Shown here: piece after piece, positions 1-9,053 of the stretch
Layout: each line of letters opens with the position of its first letter
Numbering within the stretch: position 1 is the first letter of the stretch
From: Psychrobacter glaciei
GTDB taxonomy: Bacteria; Pseudomonadota; Gammaproteobacteria; Pseudomonadales; Moraxellaceae
DNA: 64,000 bases
Direction: 5' to 3'
Assembly: GCF_014652895.1 (NCBI RefSeq)
Contig: NZ_BMZR01000002.1
Span: forward strand, 310,001-374,000
The notes under the pieces: generated by a model
What the model was told of the DNA's origin: nothing
Database searches by the model: none
What the model saw: the letters and a program-made list of their open reading frames with translations, nothing else
Position numbers and translations under genes: made by a program

Positions 1-749
1 TTGCCTGTCGTGCCAGAAGTATAGATTAAGGTGCGTATATCGTTCGCTGTACCTTGATCGATATAATCGCCAAAACGCTCTCTTACGTTTTCAATAGTCC
101 GACCGATCGTATATAGATCATCTAAGAACATAACCTGATCATCATCTAGGCTACGCAAACCTTTACGCTCAAAGACAATGACTTTTTTAATGTTAGGCGT
201 TTGTTCACGAATCTCTAAAAACTTATGCAATTGCTCATCGTTTTCTACGATCAGAAACTTAGAATGGCTATCACTTAATATATAGGCAAGCTGCTCGGGA
301 CTGTCGGTCGTATAGACACCGTTGGGTATGCCACCTACAGCGCAGATGCCCATATCACAATAGAGCCATTCTTTATTGTCTTCGCTCAAGATAGAAACGG
401 TATCGCCTTTACTCAGACCAAGCTCGACGAGTGCCATGCCGATATCACAGCCATGATGATAATAGTCTAGCCAACTGTAACTCTGCCAAATACCAAAGCT
501 CTTTTCGCGATGAGCAATCTTGTCGCCTCGGCTCAAGCAAACTTGTCGCCAAAGTTTGCTCAGCGTATCGCACCCTTCTAGGATTTGAAGTGGATGATCG
601 AAAGGCGCATTGCGTATCTGTTGACCAGTTTCATCATCATGATTGTCGGAGTAATCGTGAGACGATACTGGCGTGGCAGATGTATTCGTCTTATCCGCAG
701 GAAAAAGTGAAGTATTGTTTTCAGTATGAATATCAATAGAGGTCGTCAT
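1..749 (-). CDS. AMP-binding acyl-CoA synthetase, N-terminal part (cut by window edge)
   Basis: This is the N-terminal 249 or so residues of an adenylate-forming enzyme that would join a carboxylic acid to CoA through an acyl-AMP. The reading frame starts at an ATG at 749 and stays open to base 1. The last visible residues read YTSGTTG, the start of the ATP-binding P-loop signature of the AMP-binding family. The first 40 or so residues are a polar, low-complexity extension. It lies 5 bp after livF and is probably the last gene of the liv-type operon. An acyl-CoA synthetase co-transcribed with such a transporter suggests that the imported compound is activated to a CoA ester. The substrate cannot be read from the sequence. 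Confidence 0.85.
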   Translation of the reverse strand, partial: MTTSIDIHTENNTSLFPADKTNTSATPVSSHDYSDNHDDETGQQIRNAPFDHPLQILEGCDTLSKLWRQVCLSRGDKIAHREKSFGIWQSYSWLDYYHHGCDIGMALVELGLSKGDTVSILSEDNKEWLYCDMGICAVGGIPNGVYTTDSPEQLAYILSDSHSKFLIVENDEQLHKFLEIREQTPNIKKVIVFERKGLRSLDDDQVMFLDDLYTIGRTIENVRERFGDYIDQGTANDIRTLIYTSGTTG

Positions 750-754
750 GATTA

Positions 755-1597
755 TTATCGCCAAGTCTTTTTGCGTTTCCACCGAGTGGCTTCCGCAGTG
801 TTGTCTTTGGTTTGTCCCAGATAGAACTCTTTAATATCATCAGAGTGCATCAGTTTGTCCGCTGAGCCTGCCATGACAATACGCCCTGTCTCTAACACAT
901 AACCGTAATCCGCTGCTGCCAAGGCAACTCTGGCGTTTTGTTCAACCAGTAGAATCGTGACGCCCTGCTCTTTATTAAGCCTGCGAATAATCGCAAATAT
1001 CTCCTGTACCAATAAGGGAGACAGTCCAAGAGACGGCTCATCAAGTAACATGAGAGAGGGTCGTGACATTAGCCCGCGACCGATAGCGAGCATCTGCTGC
1101 TGACCACCGGACATCGTGCCCGCTGCTTGTGTACGGCGATCTTTTAGGATAGGAAAATACTCATATATCATCTCAACATCACGCTGTATCTCAGACTTGT
1201 CACGCCGAGTATAAGCGCCCATCGCCAAATTTTCGGCGACGTTCAAGAACGGAAATACCTCGCGCCCTTCGGGTACGTGCGACAGTCCTTTTTTGACCAA
1301 GCGATCAGGTTCAGTGCCATCGATACGCTCACCGTGGAACCATACTGCGCCCTTGCGAGGATTGATAACACCCGAGATGGTCTTCATTAACGTCGTCTTG
1401 CCCGCACCATTCGCGCCCAAAATAGTGACGACTTTACCTTCGGGCACCTCTAGACTCACTCCCCTCAATGCCATAACCGGACCATAAGCGGATTCTAGAT
1501 TTCGCACTTCAAGCACGTTGTTCTTTACTTCAGAGTCGACCAAATTCATTTCAGTGGCGGGCGCGGCAGAGGATAGTGATTTTTTAATAGCTGACAT
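755..1597 (-). CDS. livF: Branched-chain amino acid-type ABC transporter, ATPase LivF
   Basis: One of the two cytoplasmic ATPases of a LivFGHM-type importer. Walker A GANGAGKTT, signature SGGQQQ and Walker B LMLLDEPSLGLSP are all present. The ATPase begins near residue 27, after a short polar leader, and the C-terminus has a basic tail beyond the usual LivF length (280 aa against about 235). The start ATG overlaps the livG stop by one base (TAATG), indicating translational coupling. It follows livH, livM and livG on the same strand. The family normally handles leucine, isoleucine and valine, but members also carry other amides and acids, so the substrate here is open. Confidence 0.9.
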   Translation of the reverse strand: MSAIKKSLSSAAPATEMNLVDSEVKNNVLEVRNLESAYGPVMALRGVSLEVPEGKVVTILGANGAGKTTLMKTISGVINPRKGAVWFHGERIDGTEPDRLVKKGLSHVPEGREVFPFLNVAENLAMGAYTRRDKSEIQRDVEMIYEYFPILKDRRTQAAGTMSGGQQQMLAIGRGLMSRPSLMLLDEPSLGLSPLLVQEIFAIIRRLNKEQGVTILLVEQNARVALAAADYGYVLETGRIVMAGSADKLMHSDDIKEFYLGQTKDNTAEATRWKRKKTWR

Positions 1598-2364
1598 TAC
1601 ACACTCTCCTGTCCAAGATAGGCTTCAATAACCTGTGGATTGGCTTGCACCTCAGCTGCCGTGCCCTGAGCCAAAAACTTACCTTCAGCGACGGCCAATA
1701 CTCGATCGGACACCCGATTCACAAGACTCATGTCATGCTCTACCATCAAGATAGTCAGGCCAAGATCTTTTTGCATGTCTTCGATCCACCATGCCATCTC
1801 GGATGTTTCCTCCACGCTGAGACCAGAGGCAGGCTCATCGAGCAAAATAAGCTTTGGGTTAGCCGCTAGTGCGCGCGCAATCTCGACTACTTTTCTAATG
1901 CCATAAGGCAAACCTGCGATCAGCTTATCTCGATAAGGGGCTAACTCTAAAAAATCTATAATTTTCTCAACTTGCAGACGATGCTCGCGCTCGCTACGGC
2001 GCACTTTTGGTAGAAATAATAAGTCCTGTATCCATGACGTATTGCGCTGTGAATGTCGACCGATAAGCAGATTCTGTAACACGCTTGAGTGATCAAACAA
2101 CTCGATGTTTTGAAACGTACGGGCGATACCCAGTTTTGCGATATCGTGAGCGGGTAGCTTGGTAATATCATTCTCATCAAAGGTAATACGACCACTGAGC
2201 GGCTCGTACAAGCGACTGATTAAGTTAAAAATCGTTGATTTACCAGCGCCATTAGGCCCTACGATCGTGAATACCTCGCCCTCCTGTACCTCAAAGCTAA
2301 TGTTATCAACGGCTTTTACACCACCAAACGCGATAGATAAGGAGTCAACTTTCAATAAGCTCAT
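1597..2364 (-). CDS. livG: Branched-chain amino acid-type ABC transporter, ATPase LivG
   Basis: The partner ATPase of the importer, 255 aa, of normal family length. Walker A reads GPNGAGKST, Walker B LILLDEPASGLS, and the switch histidine lies in MVEHDMSLV. LivG and LivF form the ATPase heterodimer that powers LivH/LivM. The gene overlaps livM by four bases (ATGA) and livF by one base, so the three are almost certainly one transcript. Confidence 0.92.
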   Translation of the reverse strand: MSLLKVDSLSIAFGGVKAVDNISFEVQEGEVFTIVGPNGAGKSTIFNLISRLYEPLSGRITFDENDITKLPAHDIAKLGIARTFQNIELFDHSSVLQNLLIGRHSQRNTSWIQDLLFLPKVRRSEREHRLQVEKIIDFLELAPYRDKLIAGLPYGIRKVVEIARALAANPKLILLDEPASGLSVEETSEMAWWIEDMQKDLGLTILMVEHDMSLVNRVSDRVLAVAEGKFLAQGTAAEVQANPQVIEAYLGQESV

Positions 2365-3458
2365 CGCATACGCTCCGTTTTAAGATAAGTTTTGGAACGA
2401 CGAAATAGTCCTTTTCGATATAACGGAAACATCTGAAACCAAGTCCGTATCTTTATCCAAATACCGTATATACCGCGTGGCTCATAGATGATCATGATGA
2501 CAATGACTAAGGCAAATAGCGCCGTATCAATACCAGGAATACTGGTGATATTAGAGCCCGTACTTTGACCGATGACATCGCCTAAGATAGCAATCACTTG
2601 TGGCAATAGTACAACGACGATAGCACCAAAAAACGCACCATGTATCGATCCTAAACCGCCGATGACAATCTGCAATAGTATGGTTATAGAGATGATAACG
2701 GTGAAGCTCTCATAGTTGACTGCTTGCACAAAATGCCCGTACATAGCGCCGCCAATAGCGGTAATCGCACAAGATATGCTAAAAGCGAGCGTTTTGGCTT
2801 GCGGGACATTGACGCCAAGCGCGCGGGCGGAGACTTCGCTGTCTCTAATGGCTAGGAACGAGCGCCCTGTGCCGCTTCTGAGTAAATTGATATAACCTAA
2901 GGTCACCAACACTACTAGCACGAGGCACAAGTAATAAAAGGCCTTTGGCGTGATGTAGCGATCGATAGTGTAGCCAAAGAGATTAATGGGAGAAGCAAAG
3001 GTACCAGAGATGCCGCCAGTAATAGGCTCAGCCACGATAGCGATGTCTTCGACGATAATACTAAGCGCCAAAGTCGCGATGGCTAAATAGATACCGCTGG
3101 TTCTCAAGATTGGTCTGGCAATGATAGCGCCGATGACTCCAGTGATGAGCGCGCAGGCAATCAAGGCAGGGAAAAAATTCCACCCTCGAGCCATCAGTGC
3201 CATGTGGCTAAAGGCACCTATCGCCATAAAGGCGGCGTGACCTAAGCTGACTTGTCCGGTGTGACCCGTCAAGAGCATCAGACCCAGTCCAGAGATAGAC
3301 CAGATCAATATGGCACTGAGCTCACTAATATAATAGTTACTCAGCAGCCAAGGTGCCATTAAGAGGAGTAAGAGGAGTACGCCATACTTTATGAGTTGGC
3401 GCTTGTCATCGAAGATATTGATATCTTGATCGTAACTGTGTTTAAACTGGGCTTTCAT
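2361..3458 (-). CDS. livM: Branched-chain amino acid-type ABC permease LivM
   Basis: Inner-membrane permease of the Liv importer, 365 aa. After about 25 soluble residues it has a series of hydrophobic helices and the conserved LLTGHTGQVSLGHAAFMAIGA motif typical of LivM near the second helix. The C-terminus is short, basic and cytoplasmic. It overlaps livG by four bases and follows livH after 49 bp. It would pair with LivH to form the translocation path. No substrate-binding protein gene lies upstream; it may lie beyond the left edge. Confidence 0.9.
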   Translation of the reverse strand: MKAQFKHSYDQDINIFDDKRQLIKYGVLLLLLLMAPWLLSNYYISELSAILIWSISGLGLMLLTGHTGQVSLGHAAFMAIGAFSHMALMARGWNFFPALIACALITGVIGAIIARPILRTSGIYLAIATLALSIIVEDIAIVAEPITGGISGTFASPINLFGYTIDRYITPKAFYYLCLVLVVLVTLGYINLLRSGTGRSFLAIRDSEVSARALGVNVPQAKTLAFSISCAITAIGGAMYGHFVQAVNYESFTVIISITILLQIVIGGLGSIHGAFFGAIVVVLLPQVIAILGDVIGQSTGSNITSIPGIDTALFALVIVIMIIYEPRGIYGIWIKIRTWFQMFPLYRKGLFRRSKTYLKTERMR

Positions 3459-3507
3459 GGGCAGTACTCATCCTTGAAATATTTTAGTCATCCTTGACTC
3501 AAAACTT

Positions 3508-4386
3508 CTATACTTTTTTCTGTTTTACCTGAGAAAAAATACCGCCTGGACGTACGATTAGTACGATCAGCATAACCACATAAGGCGCAATTTGACTTAA
3601 GCCTAGCGGTAGATAGCGACCAGCAAATGGCTCTATCACCCCTACTAACAGTCCACCTGCAAGCGCCCCCGGTAAAGAACCTAAACCGCCGATTACGGCA
3701 GCGGCAAAGGCCTTGATACCGAACAGTAGTCCGACAGAAGGCTCAATCGCGCCTTTGGCGGCAAATAGTATGCCGGCAAGTGCAGCAACCACCCCTGATA
3801 ATGCCCAAACGATACCATTGACGCGCTTAACGGGAATACCCATATAATAGGCGGCCATTTGGTTCTGACTACTGGCTTGCATCGCAATACCAAGCCGCGT
3901 ATGGGCAAAAAAGAAGTATAAAATGGAGGTTAATGCGATAGTAGATATGATGATAATGATGTCAACATAGGCGATACTCAGCGAGCCTAATGCCATCATC
4001 TTGCCTGAGAATGGTGTCTGTAGTGACACTGGGCTATGTCCCCAGATGACACCAGCGACAAAACGCATTAAGAATCCGAGCGAGATGGTCAGGATGACCA
4101 TCGCAAATTGCGGTTGACCAAAAATACCACGTAGGACAAAGCGATCAAGTAAGTAGCCAAATGCGCCCATGATAATAGCCGCAAAGGTGATACCTAATAA
4201 GAAAGGAAAGTTTGCCTGATCGGCATTAATGAAAGATATGCCTAAAAAGGCACCGAGCATAAGCATGTCGCCTTGGGCAAAGTTCACTGCCTCTGAGGCT
4301 TTGTAAATGAGTACAAAACCGAGCGCTAACAGCCCATATATACAGCCATTAGCAATCCCGCTAATGAGCAGTTGTAGGATATCCAT
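3508..4386 (-). CDS. livH: Branched-chain amino acid-type ABC permease LivH
   Basis: First gene of the liv-type operon, 292 aa. It is hydrophobic throughout, with the LivH-type start MDILQLLISGIANGCIYGLL and the downstream motif KASEAVNFAQGDMLMLGA seen in this family. The GGLGSLPGALAGG segment near the C-terminus is the usual coupling-loop region. Its partner is LivM. The upstream region is shared with the divergent flavoprotein gene at 4750. Confidence 0.9.
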   Translation of the reverse strand: MDILQLLISGIANGCIYGLLALGFVLIYKASEAVNFAQGDMLMLGAFLGISFINADQANFPFLLGITFAAIIMGAFGYLLDRFVLRGIFGQPQFAMVILTISLGFLMRFVAGVIWGHSPVSLQTPFSGKMMALGSLSIAYVDIIIIISTIALTSILYFFFAHTRLGIAMQASSQNQMAAYYMGIPVKRVNGIVWALSGVVAALAGILFAAKGAIEPSVGLLFGIKAFAAAVIGGLGSLPGALAGGLLVGVIEPFAGRYLPLGLSQIAPYVVMLIVLIVRPGGIFSQVKQKKV

Positions 4387-4749
4387 AAAGTCCCTTTTGT
4401 CTTAGCATTGTCATCCGTGACAATGTTTGAATAAGCCGTTCAATCGGCTGGCTTTTTAACTCAACTACTTTTGAAGAAATTCATTTCCTTCAAATAAAAA
4501 CGACTAAAATTCTAATAGGTAACAAAAGTGGCAGCAGTAGGTGCAAATAATATTCATATTTTTACATTATACCAATCATCAATTGTTGTCTATAGAAAAA
4601 GTAAAGTTATTCAATGATTTATAGCAAGCAGACTAAAGCTCTCTATATTACTCACCTAAAAACACTTCCATTATTGCCATGGTATAATTGAGATACTTTA
4701 TATCGTTTATCCAAACCTATTATCTTAACCTACCCTATAAGTCATTATC
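4387..4749. promoter_or_regulatory. Divergent intergenic region, livH / flavoprotein
   Basis: 363 bp without a gene between two diverging genes. A TATAAT hexamer at 4683-4688 (plus strand) is a plausible -10 for the flavoprotein gene. Another at 4566-4571 (read on the minus strand) is a plausible -10 for livH, with a poor -35. No operator or riboswitch was recognised. Confidence 0.35.
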
Positions 4750-6063
4750 ATGAGCCAAATGCAAAACCAAGCGGCACCCGTTAAGTCAAACAGCCAATAC
4801 GATGTCATCATCATCGGTGCAGGCGCTTCAGGGTTATACTGTGCGCTTACTGCGGGTCGCCGTGGTCGCCGCGTGCTGGTATTAGACCATGCCAATAAAG
4901 CTGGCAAAAAAATCCTCATGTCGGGTGGTGGCCGCTGTAACTTTACCAATTATTTTGTAGAGCCTGAGCACTTCATTGGTGCCAATCAACATTTCTGTAA
5001 GTCAGCCTTGAGTCGTTATCCGAGTTGGGAATTTATTGGTATGGTGGAGGCGCACAAAATTGCTTACCACGAGCGTGAGCATGGTCAGCTATTCTGTGAT
5101 GACTCTGCACAAGATATTTTGACCATGCTGCTGGATGAATGTAGCGCGGTAGGTGTGCAAGTAAAGCTGAATGCGCAGGTTGAAAGCGTTCAAGCCATCG
5201 AAAATGATAAAAATGCCCGATTTGAATTACTGACAACCAAGCAACTCAGCAAAAAAGAAAAGCAAGAGAGAAAAGAATCAGGCAATCAAACCAAGCTGCC
5301 GCAAACAGGCTACCGCTGTGAATCTTTAGTGGTGGCGACTGGCGGGCTGTCTATCCCAACGATGGGCGCTAGTGGCTTGGGTTATGAATTGGCGCAGCAG
5401 TTCGAGCATACGCTTGTCGCAACCGATGCCAGTCTCGTGCCTTTTACTTTCACCGATAAAACGGGCGAGCTCATCCGTGCTTTGGCAGGTATTAGTCTGC
5501 CAGTCATTGCCAGTAATGAGCGCATCTCCTTTAAACTGCCTGTGTTGTTTACCCATCGCGGACTCTCAGGTCCTGCTATGCTACAACTTTCAAACTACTG
5601 GCAAATTGGCGAAACCATTAGCATTAATTTACTACCAAATATCGATATGACAATGCTATTTTTGGCGCATAAAAAATCGCATCCCAGACAGCTCATTCGT
5701 ACTGTCTTGGCTGATTACACCGATAGCGCATTACCCAAAAAGCTATTGGCAGCGCTACAAACGCACTTGTGGGATGATATCAAAGACACAGAGCTGGCCA
5801 ATATTAAGGACGAGCGTCTGACTGAACTTGGTACGACGCTCAATGGCTGGCAGCTTAAGCCGTCTGGCACCGAAGGATATCGTACCGCGGAAGTGACGCG
5901 CGGCGGTGTCAAAACAAATGAAGTCTCGTCAAAAACCATGCAAAGCAGCTTTCAGGACGGACTATACTTTATCGGAGAAGTATTGGATGTCACAGGTTGG
6001 CTCGGTGGCTACAACTTCCAGTGGGCGTGGGCCAGTGGCTTTGTCTGCGGCGAAGTGGTTTAA
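4750..6063 (+). CDS. YhiN/HI0933-like FAD-dependent oxidoreductase
   Basis: Predicted flavoprotein of the HI0933/YhiN (BaiN-like) family, 437 aa. The N-terminus has the FAD-binding Rossmann motif GAGASGLYCALTAGRRG (residues about 22-38) followed by the family signature AGKKILMSGGGRCNFTN. The C-terminus has the second FAD contact, GEVLDVTGWLGGYNFQWAWASG. The substrate of this family is largely unsettled, so no reaction is assigned. It is a single gene that appears to end at the hairpins at 6083-6147. Confidence 0.85.
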   Translation: MSQMQNQAAPVKSNSQYDVIIIGAGASGLYCALTAGRRGRRVLVLDHANKAGKKILMSGGGRCNFTNYFVEPEHFIGANQHFCKSALSRYPSWEFIGMVEAHKIAYHEREHGQLFCDDSAQDILTMLLDECSAVGVQVKLNAQVESVQAIENDKNARFELLTTKQLSKKEKQERKESGNQTKLPQTGYRCESLVVATGGLSIPTMGASGLGYELAQQFEHTLVATDASLVPFTFTDKTGELIRALAGISLPVIASNERISFKLPVLFTHRGLSGPAMLQLSNYWQIGETISINLLPNIDMTMLFLAHKKSHPRQLIRTVLADYTDSALPKKLLAALQTHLWDDIKDTELANIKDERLTELGTTLNGWQLKPSGTEGYRTAEVTRGGVKTNEVSSKTMQSSFQDGLYFIGEVLDVTGWLGGYNFQWAWASGFVCGEVV

Positions 6064-6082
6064 TAGAAGTGGATTTTATATA

Positions 6083-6147
6083 GGGTCTATTGATAAGTTT
6101 AAAAATAAACCCTAAATAGACCCCAGATAGACAGTTATCGTCTGGGG
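6083..6147. terminator. Two adjacent hairpins after the flavoprotein gene
   Basis: GGGTCTATT (6083-6091) pairs with AATAGACCC (6115-6123), and immediately after it CCCCAGA (6121-6127) can pair with TCTGGGG (6141-6147). The two stems share bases, so they are alternatives. There is no U-run, so termination is unproven; the first stem may instead be part of a small dispersed repeat (see findings). Confidence 0.4.
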
Positions 6148-6231
6148 ACGTGTCAATCCGTTGTATATACGATTGACTGTGATGACCATTATTATAATAG
6201 TAAACATAAACACGGGCTTGCGAGGTGAACA

Positions 6232-7233
6232 ATGCGTGCAATTAAACATATTCATGGTGACAAAGCACCGCATTGGGTCGGTGACGGTTTTTATGTGAAA
6301 ACCTTAGTCAATCATCTTGAGGATGATCCCAATTTTAATTATAGCCACACTGACCCATTTTTATTATTGGACTATGGCAAGCCCACGACCTTTGCCCCAA
6401 ACCCCAATTATGAAGCGCAGCCTCACGGTGTCGGACAGCATCCACACAAAGGCTTCGAGACCGTGACCATCGCTTACTCTGGTGAAATCAGTCACAGGGA
6501 CTCAACTGGCGGTAATGGCATCATCTTCGAAGGTGATGTGCAATGGATGACTGCAGGGCGCGGTATCTTGCATGAAGAGTTCCACTCTGAGGCATTTGGA
6601 CAGCGCGGTGGCGTCTTTAGTATGGTGCAAATGTGGTTAAACCTACCAAGCGCCCACAAGCTGACTGAGCCAAAATATCAGTCCATCAGACGGACTGATA
6701 TGCCGATTATTGAATTGCTAGATGATAGTGAGGCTGCTCAAACAACCATTGGTAAAGTGGCTATCATCGCTGGTGAGTGGCAAGATATAACTGGAGCAGC
6801 CGATACCTTTACACCCATTAATTTATGGGATATCGAGCTGCATGCAGCAGGATCGACGACGCTACAGGTGTCAAACAGCCATAATGTCTTATTATTGGTA
6901 CAAGAAGGCGAGCTACTCGTCAATGATACCTCTATCGCAGCGGGTCAACTGGTTCAGTTTATAGCACCTACCAAAAACACTATAAACTCTCAAACTATAG
7001 ATTCACAAACAGGACAGTCTGCCTCATTTATTGCCGATGCCACTGACACTATTCAGCTGACTTACCCAGCAACGTCTGATACTGAAAAAACCGTCGCACC
7101 TGTTAAATTACTGCTATTAAGCGGCGAACCCATTGGCGAACCTATCGCCAGTTATGGGCCGTTTGTCATGAATACTCAGGCCGAACTAAAACAAACTTTT
7201 CGCGATTATCAAACAGGGAATTTTGGTAAGTAA
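6232..7233 (+). CDS. Pirin family protein
   Basis: A bicupin pirin-type protein, 333 aa. The N-terminal cupin carries the metal-binding motifs seen in pirins: GVGQHPHKGFET, followed by GRGILHEEFHSE. Known pirins are iron-binding cytosolic proteins. Some have quercetinase activity and others act as redox sensors or interact with pyruvate dehydrogenase, so the role here is not fixed. The C-terminal cupin has a Ser/Thr/Gln-rich insert around residues 245-275 that looks like a surface loop. The gene is preceded by GCGAGGTGAACA, giving a good ribosome site. It faces the OYE gene at 7399 and shares a bidirectional terminator with it. Confidence 0.88.
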   Translation: MRAIKHIHGDKAPHWVGDGFYVKTLVNHLEDDPNFNYSHTDPFLLLDYGKPTTFAPNPNYEAQPHGVGQHPHKGFETVTIAYSGEISHRDSTGGNGIIFEGDVQWMTAGRGILHEEFHSEAFGQRGGVFSMVQMWLNLPSAHKLTEPKYQSIRRTDMPIIELLDDSEAAQTTIGKVAIIAGEWQDITGAADTFTPINLWDIELHAAGSTTLQVSNSHNVLLLVQEGELLVNDTSIAAGQLVQFIAPTKNTINSQTIDSQTGQSASFIADATDTIQLTYPATSDTEKTVAPVKLLLLSGEPIGEPIASYGPFVMNTQAELKQTFRDYQTGNFGK

Positions 7234-7301
7234 TAGGGTCTGTTGAATAGTATAAAAACCATAAGAAATAAACATAGTAAATCTTCAAATTATTGACAAT
7301 A

Positions 7302-7339
7302 AAAAAGCCACCTCACTATTGATAGTAAGGTGGCTTTTT
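7302..7339. terminator. Bidirectional intrinsic terminator
   Basis: A long stem with one mismatch: AAAAAGCCACCTCACTAT (7302-7319) pairs with ATAGTAAGGTGGCTTTTT (7322-7339), with a two-base loop and A/T runs on both sides. It lies between converging pirin and OYE genes and can serve both. Confidence 0.88.
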
Positions 7340-7398
7340 AATGGATATACCTTTTAGGGATATTTATCGGCTTAGCATTTACGCGAGCTGACAGTCCA

Positions 7399-8502
7399 TT
7401 ATGCTTGGCTTAGAAATGGATAATCGGTGTAACCTTCAGTACCGCCGCCGTAGAAGCTTTCTGGATGCTGCTCATTTAGCGCAGCGCCTTCGCGGATACG
7501 TTCGGCCAGATCAGGGTTGGCGATATAGTCACGACCAAAGGCGACCGCATCGATATAACCTGCTTTGATGTTTCTCTCTGCTTTTTCAGCAGTATAACCA
7601 CCAGCCGCGATAATCGTCTGACTAAAAGCTTGGCGAATGTGCTTACGGAATTCATCGTTATAAGGCGTGCCACCTGCCCAATCAGGCTCTGACAGATGTA
7701 AATACATCAAACCACGGTCATTAATCTGCTCAATCATCCAGATGTTTTCATCTTCATTATAGCCAGCTTCGACATTATTAAAAGTACCAAGTGGCGAAAT
7801 ACGAATGCCCACATGGTCTGCATCCCAAGCGTCGACACAAGCATCGATAACGTCAAGCGTCAAGCGAGCACGGTTTTCGCGACTACCACCATACTCATCA
7901 TCGCGCTGGTTGGTTTGCTCAACCCAGAATTGATGCAATAGATAACCATGAGCCCCATGAATCTCTACACCATCAAAACCTGCTTCTTGAGCATTTTTGG
8001 TTGCTTGTGCAAAATCAGCAATGACTTGTTTAATTTCATCAAGTGTGGCTGGGCGTGGTGTCGTTGCTTCAACACGGATGGCTTGATTGTTGCTATCGCG
8101 CAATGAGGTACGGATACCAACATGAACATCTGACGCAGAAATTGGCGCTTTGCCATCAGGCTGCACGCTCTCATGAGAAACCAGACCGGTATGCCATATC
8201 TGTGCGACAATTTTTCCGTCTTTGGCATGTACATTATCAACGATGGTTTTCCATGCTGTAATTTGATCTTGGGTATGAATACCCGGCGCGCCAGCATAGC
8301 CTTTTGCTTGAAAAGAAACCTGAGTCGCCTCAGTGATGACAAGCCCAGCGCCACTACGCTGTGAATAGTATTCGCTTGCCAATGCTGTCGGAACATCACC
8401 TGGCTCGACAGAGCGCAAGCGCGTCAATGGTGCCATGATAATGCGGTTTTTTAGGGTTTGAGTGCCCATATCGAGTGGTTCAAATAAGTTGTCGTGTGCC
8501 AT
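7399..8502 (-). CDS. Alkene reductase / N-ethylmaleimide reductase-like Old Yellow Enzyme
   Basis: FMN-dependent OYE-family reductase, 367 aa, close to the length of E. coli NemA. It opens [27 protein letters not shown]. It carries the OYE signature [12 protein letters not shown] followed by [12 protein letters not shown], and a C-terminal phosphate-binding stretch [11 protein letters not shown]. Such enzymes reduce activated C=C bonds and nitro groups of electrophiles using NAD(P)H. The frame is open further upstream, but the ATG at 8502 was chosen because AAGG lies about 8 bases before it and the protein then aligns with the family. No nemR-like regulator is adjacent. Confidence 0.88.
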   Translation of the reverse strand: MAHDNLFEPLDMGTQTLKNRIIMAPLTRLRSVEPGDVPTALASEYYSQRSGAGLVITEATQVSFQAKGYAGAPGIHTQDQITAWKTIVDNVHAKDGKIVAQIWHTGLVSHESVQPDGKAPISASDVHVGIRTSLRDSNNQAIRVEATTPRPATLDEIKQVIADFAQATKNAQEAGFDGVEIHGAHGYLLHQFWVEQTNQRDDEYGGSRENRARLTLDVIDACVDAWDADHVGIRISPLGTFNNVEAGYNEDENIWMIEQINDRGLMYLHLSEPDWAGGTPYNDEFRKHIRQAFSQTIIAAGGYTAEKAERNIKAGYIDAVAFGRDYIANPDLAERIREGAALNEQHPESFYGGGTEGYTDYPFLSQA

Positions 8503-9053
8503 GATATGCCTTATATCTAATTGGTTTGTTATTACAAATGAAGATCGTTGTTGTAGATGCCCGTTACTATAAATCAATCCGCTCAGCGCTATGAAAAGTT
8601 TATGAGTTATTGAGTTCATAAAATGTATCCATGCTTGCGATTGAATCATGCAATCGATACACAAAGTATCTTATGAGCAGTTCGACTACATTATGGGGAA
8701 TAAGACTTTATATTCAATGATAATTTATCAATCCTGTTGTTTGATAAAGCTAATCTTAACTATCAATGCCTTACTCAACAGACTTCCGAGACCACCTTAT
8801 TGAAAATATCAGGGAATGTTTGATTGACGAGATGGAAGGTTAGATTTTTGCTAGGTATTGAAAACAAATGAAATGGTTGAATCTTTAGTACAGTCAATCG
8901 CTTTTACGCTAAGCAGTGCCTAAACTTGCATATAGACGATATACTTTGACGAACTTAAGTTTGATTTTTAACGCTTTAGGCCTCTATAATGTCAGGCAAA
9001 TAATAGATTCGCGATAAGCGTCTAAACGTTGGGCATTTAAGCAAGGTAGCACT
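8503..9053. other. Intergenic region, OYE gene / PAAR gene
   Basis: 551 bp with no supported gene. The in-frame upstream extension of the OYE gene (to 8664) lacks a good ribosome site and family similarity. Immediately before 9054 there is GCAAGGTAGCACT, a good ribosome site for the PAAR gene. No clear promoter or repeat was found. Confidence 0.4.

Noticed and set aside
431..739. 102-codon frame on the plus strand
   Set aside because: It is the shadow of the acyl-CoA synthetase gene on the minus strand, which reads through to the P-loop motif.
8502..8664. N-terminal extension of the OYE gene
   Set aside because: The extra 54 residues do not align with the family, and the internal ATG at 8502 has the ribosome site.
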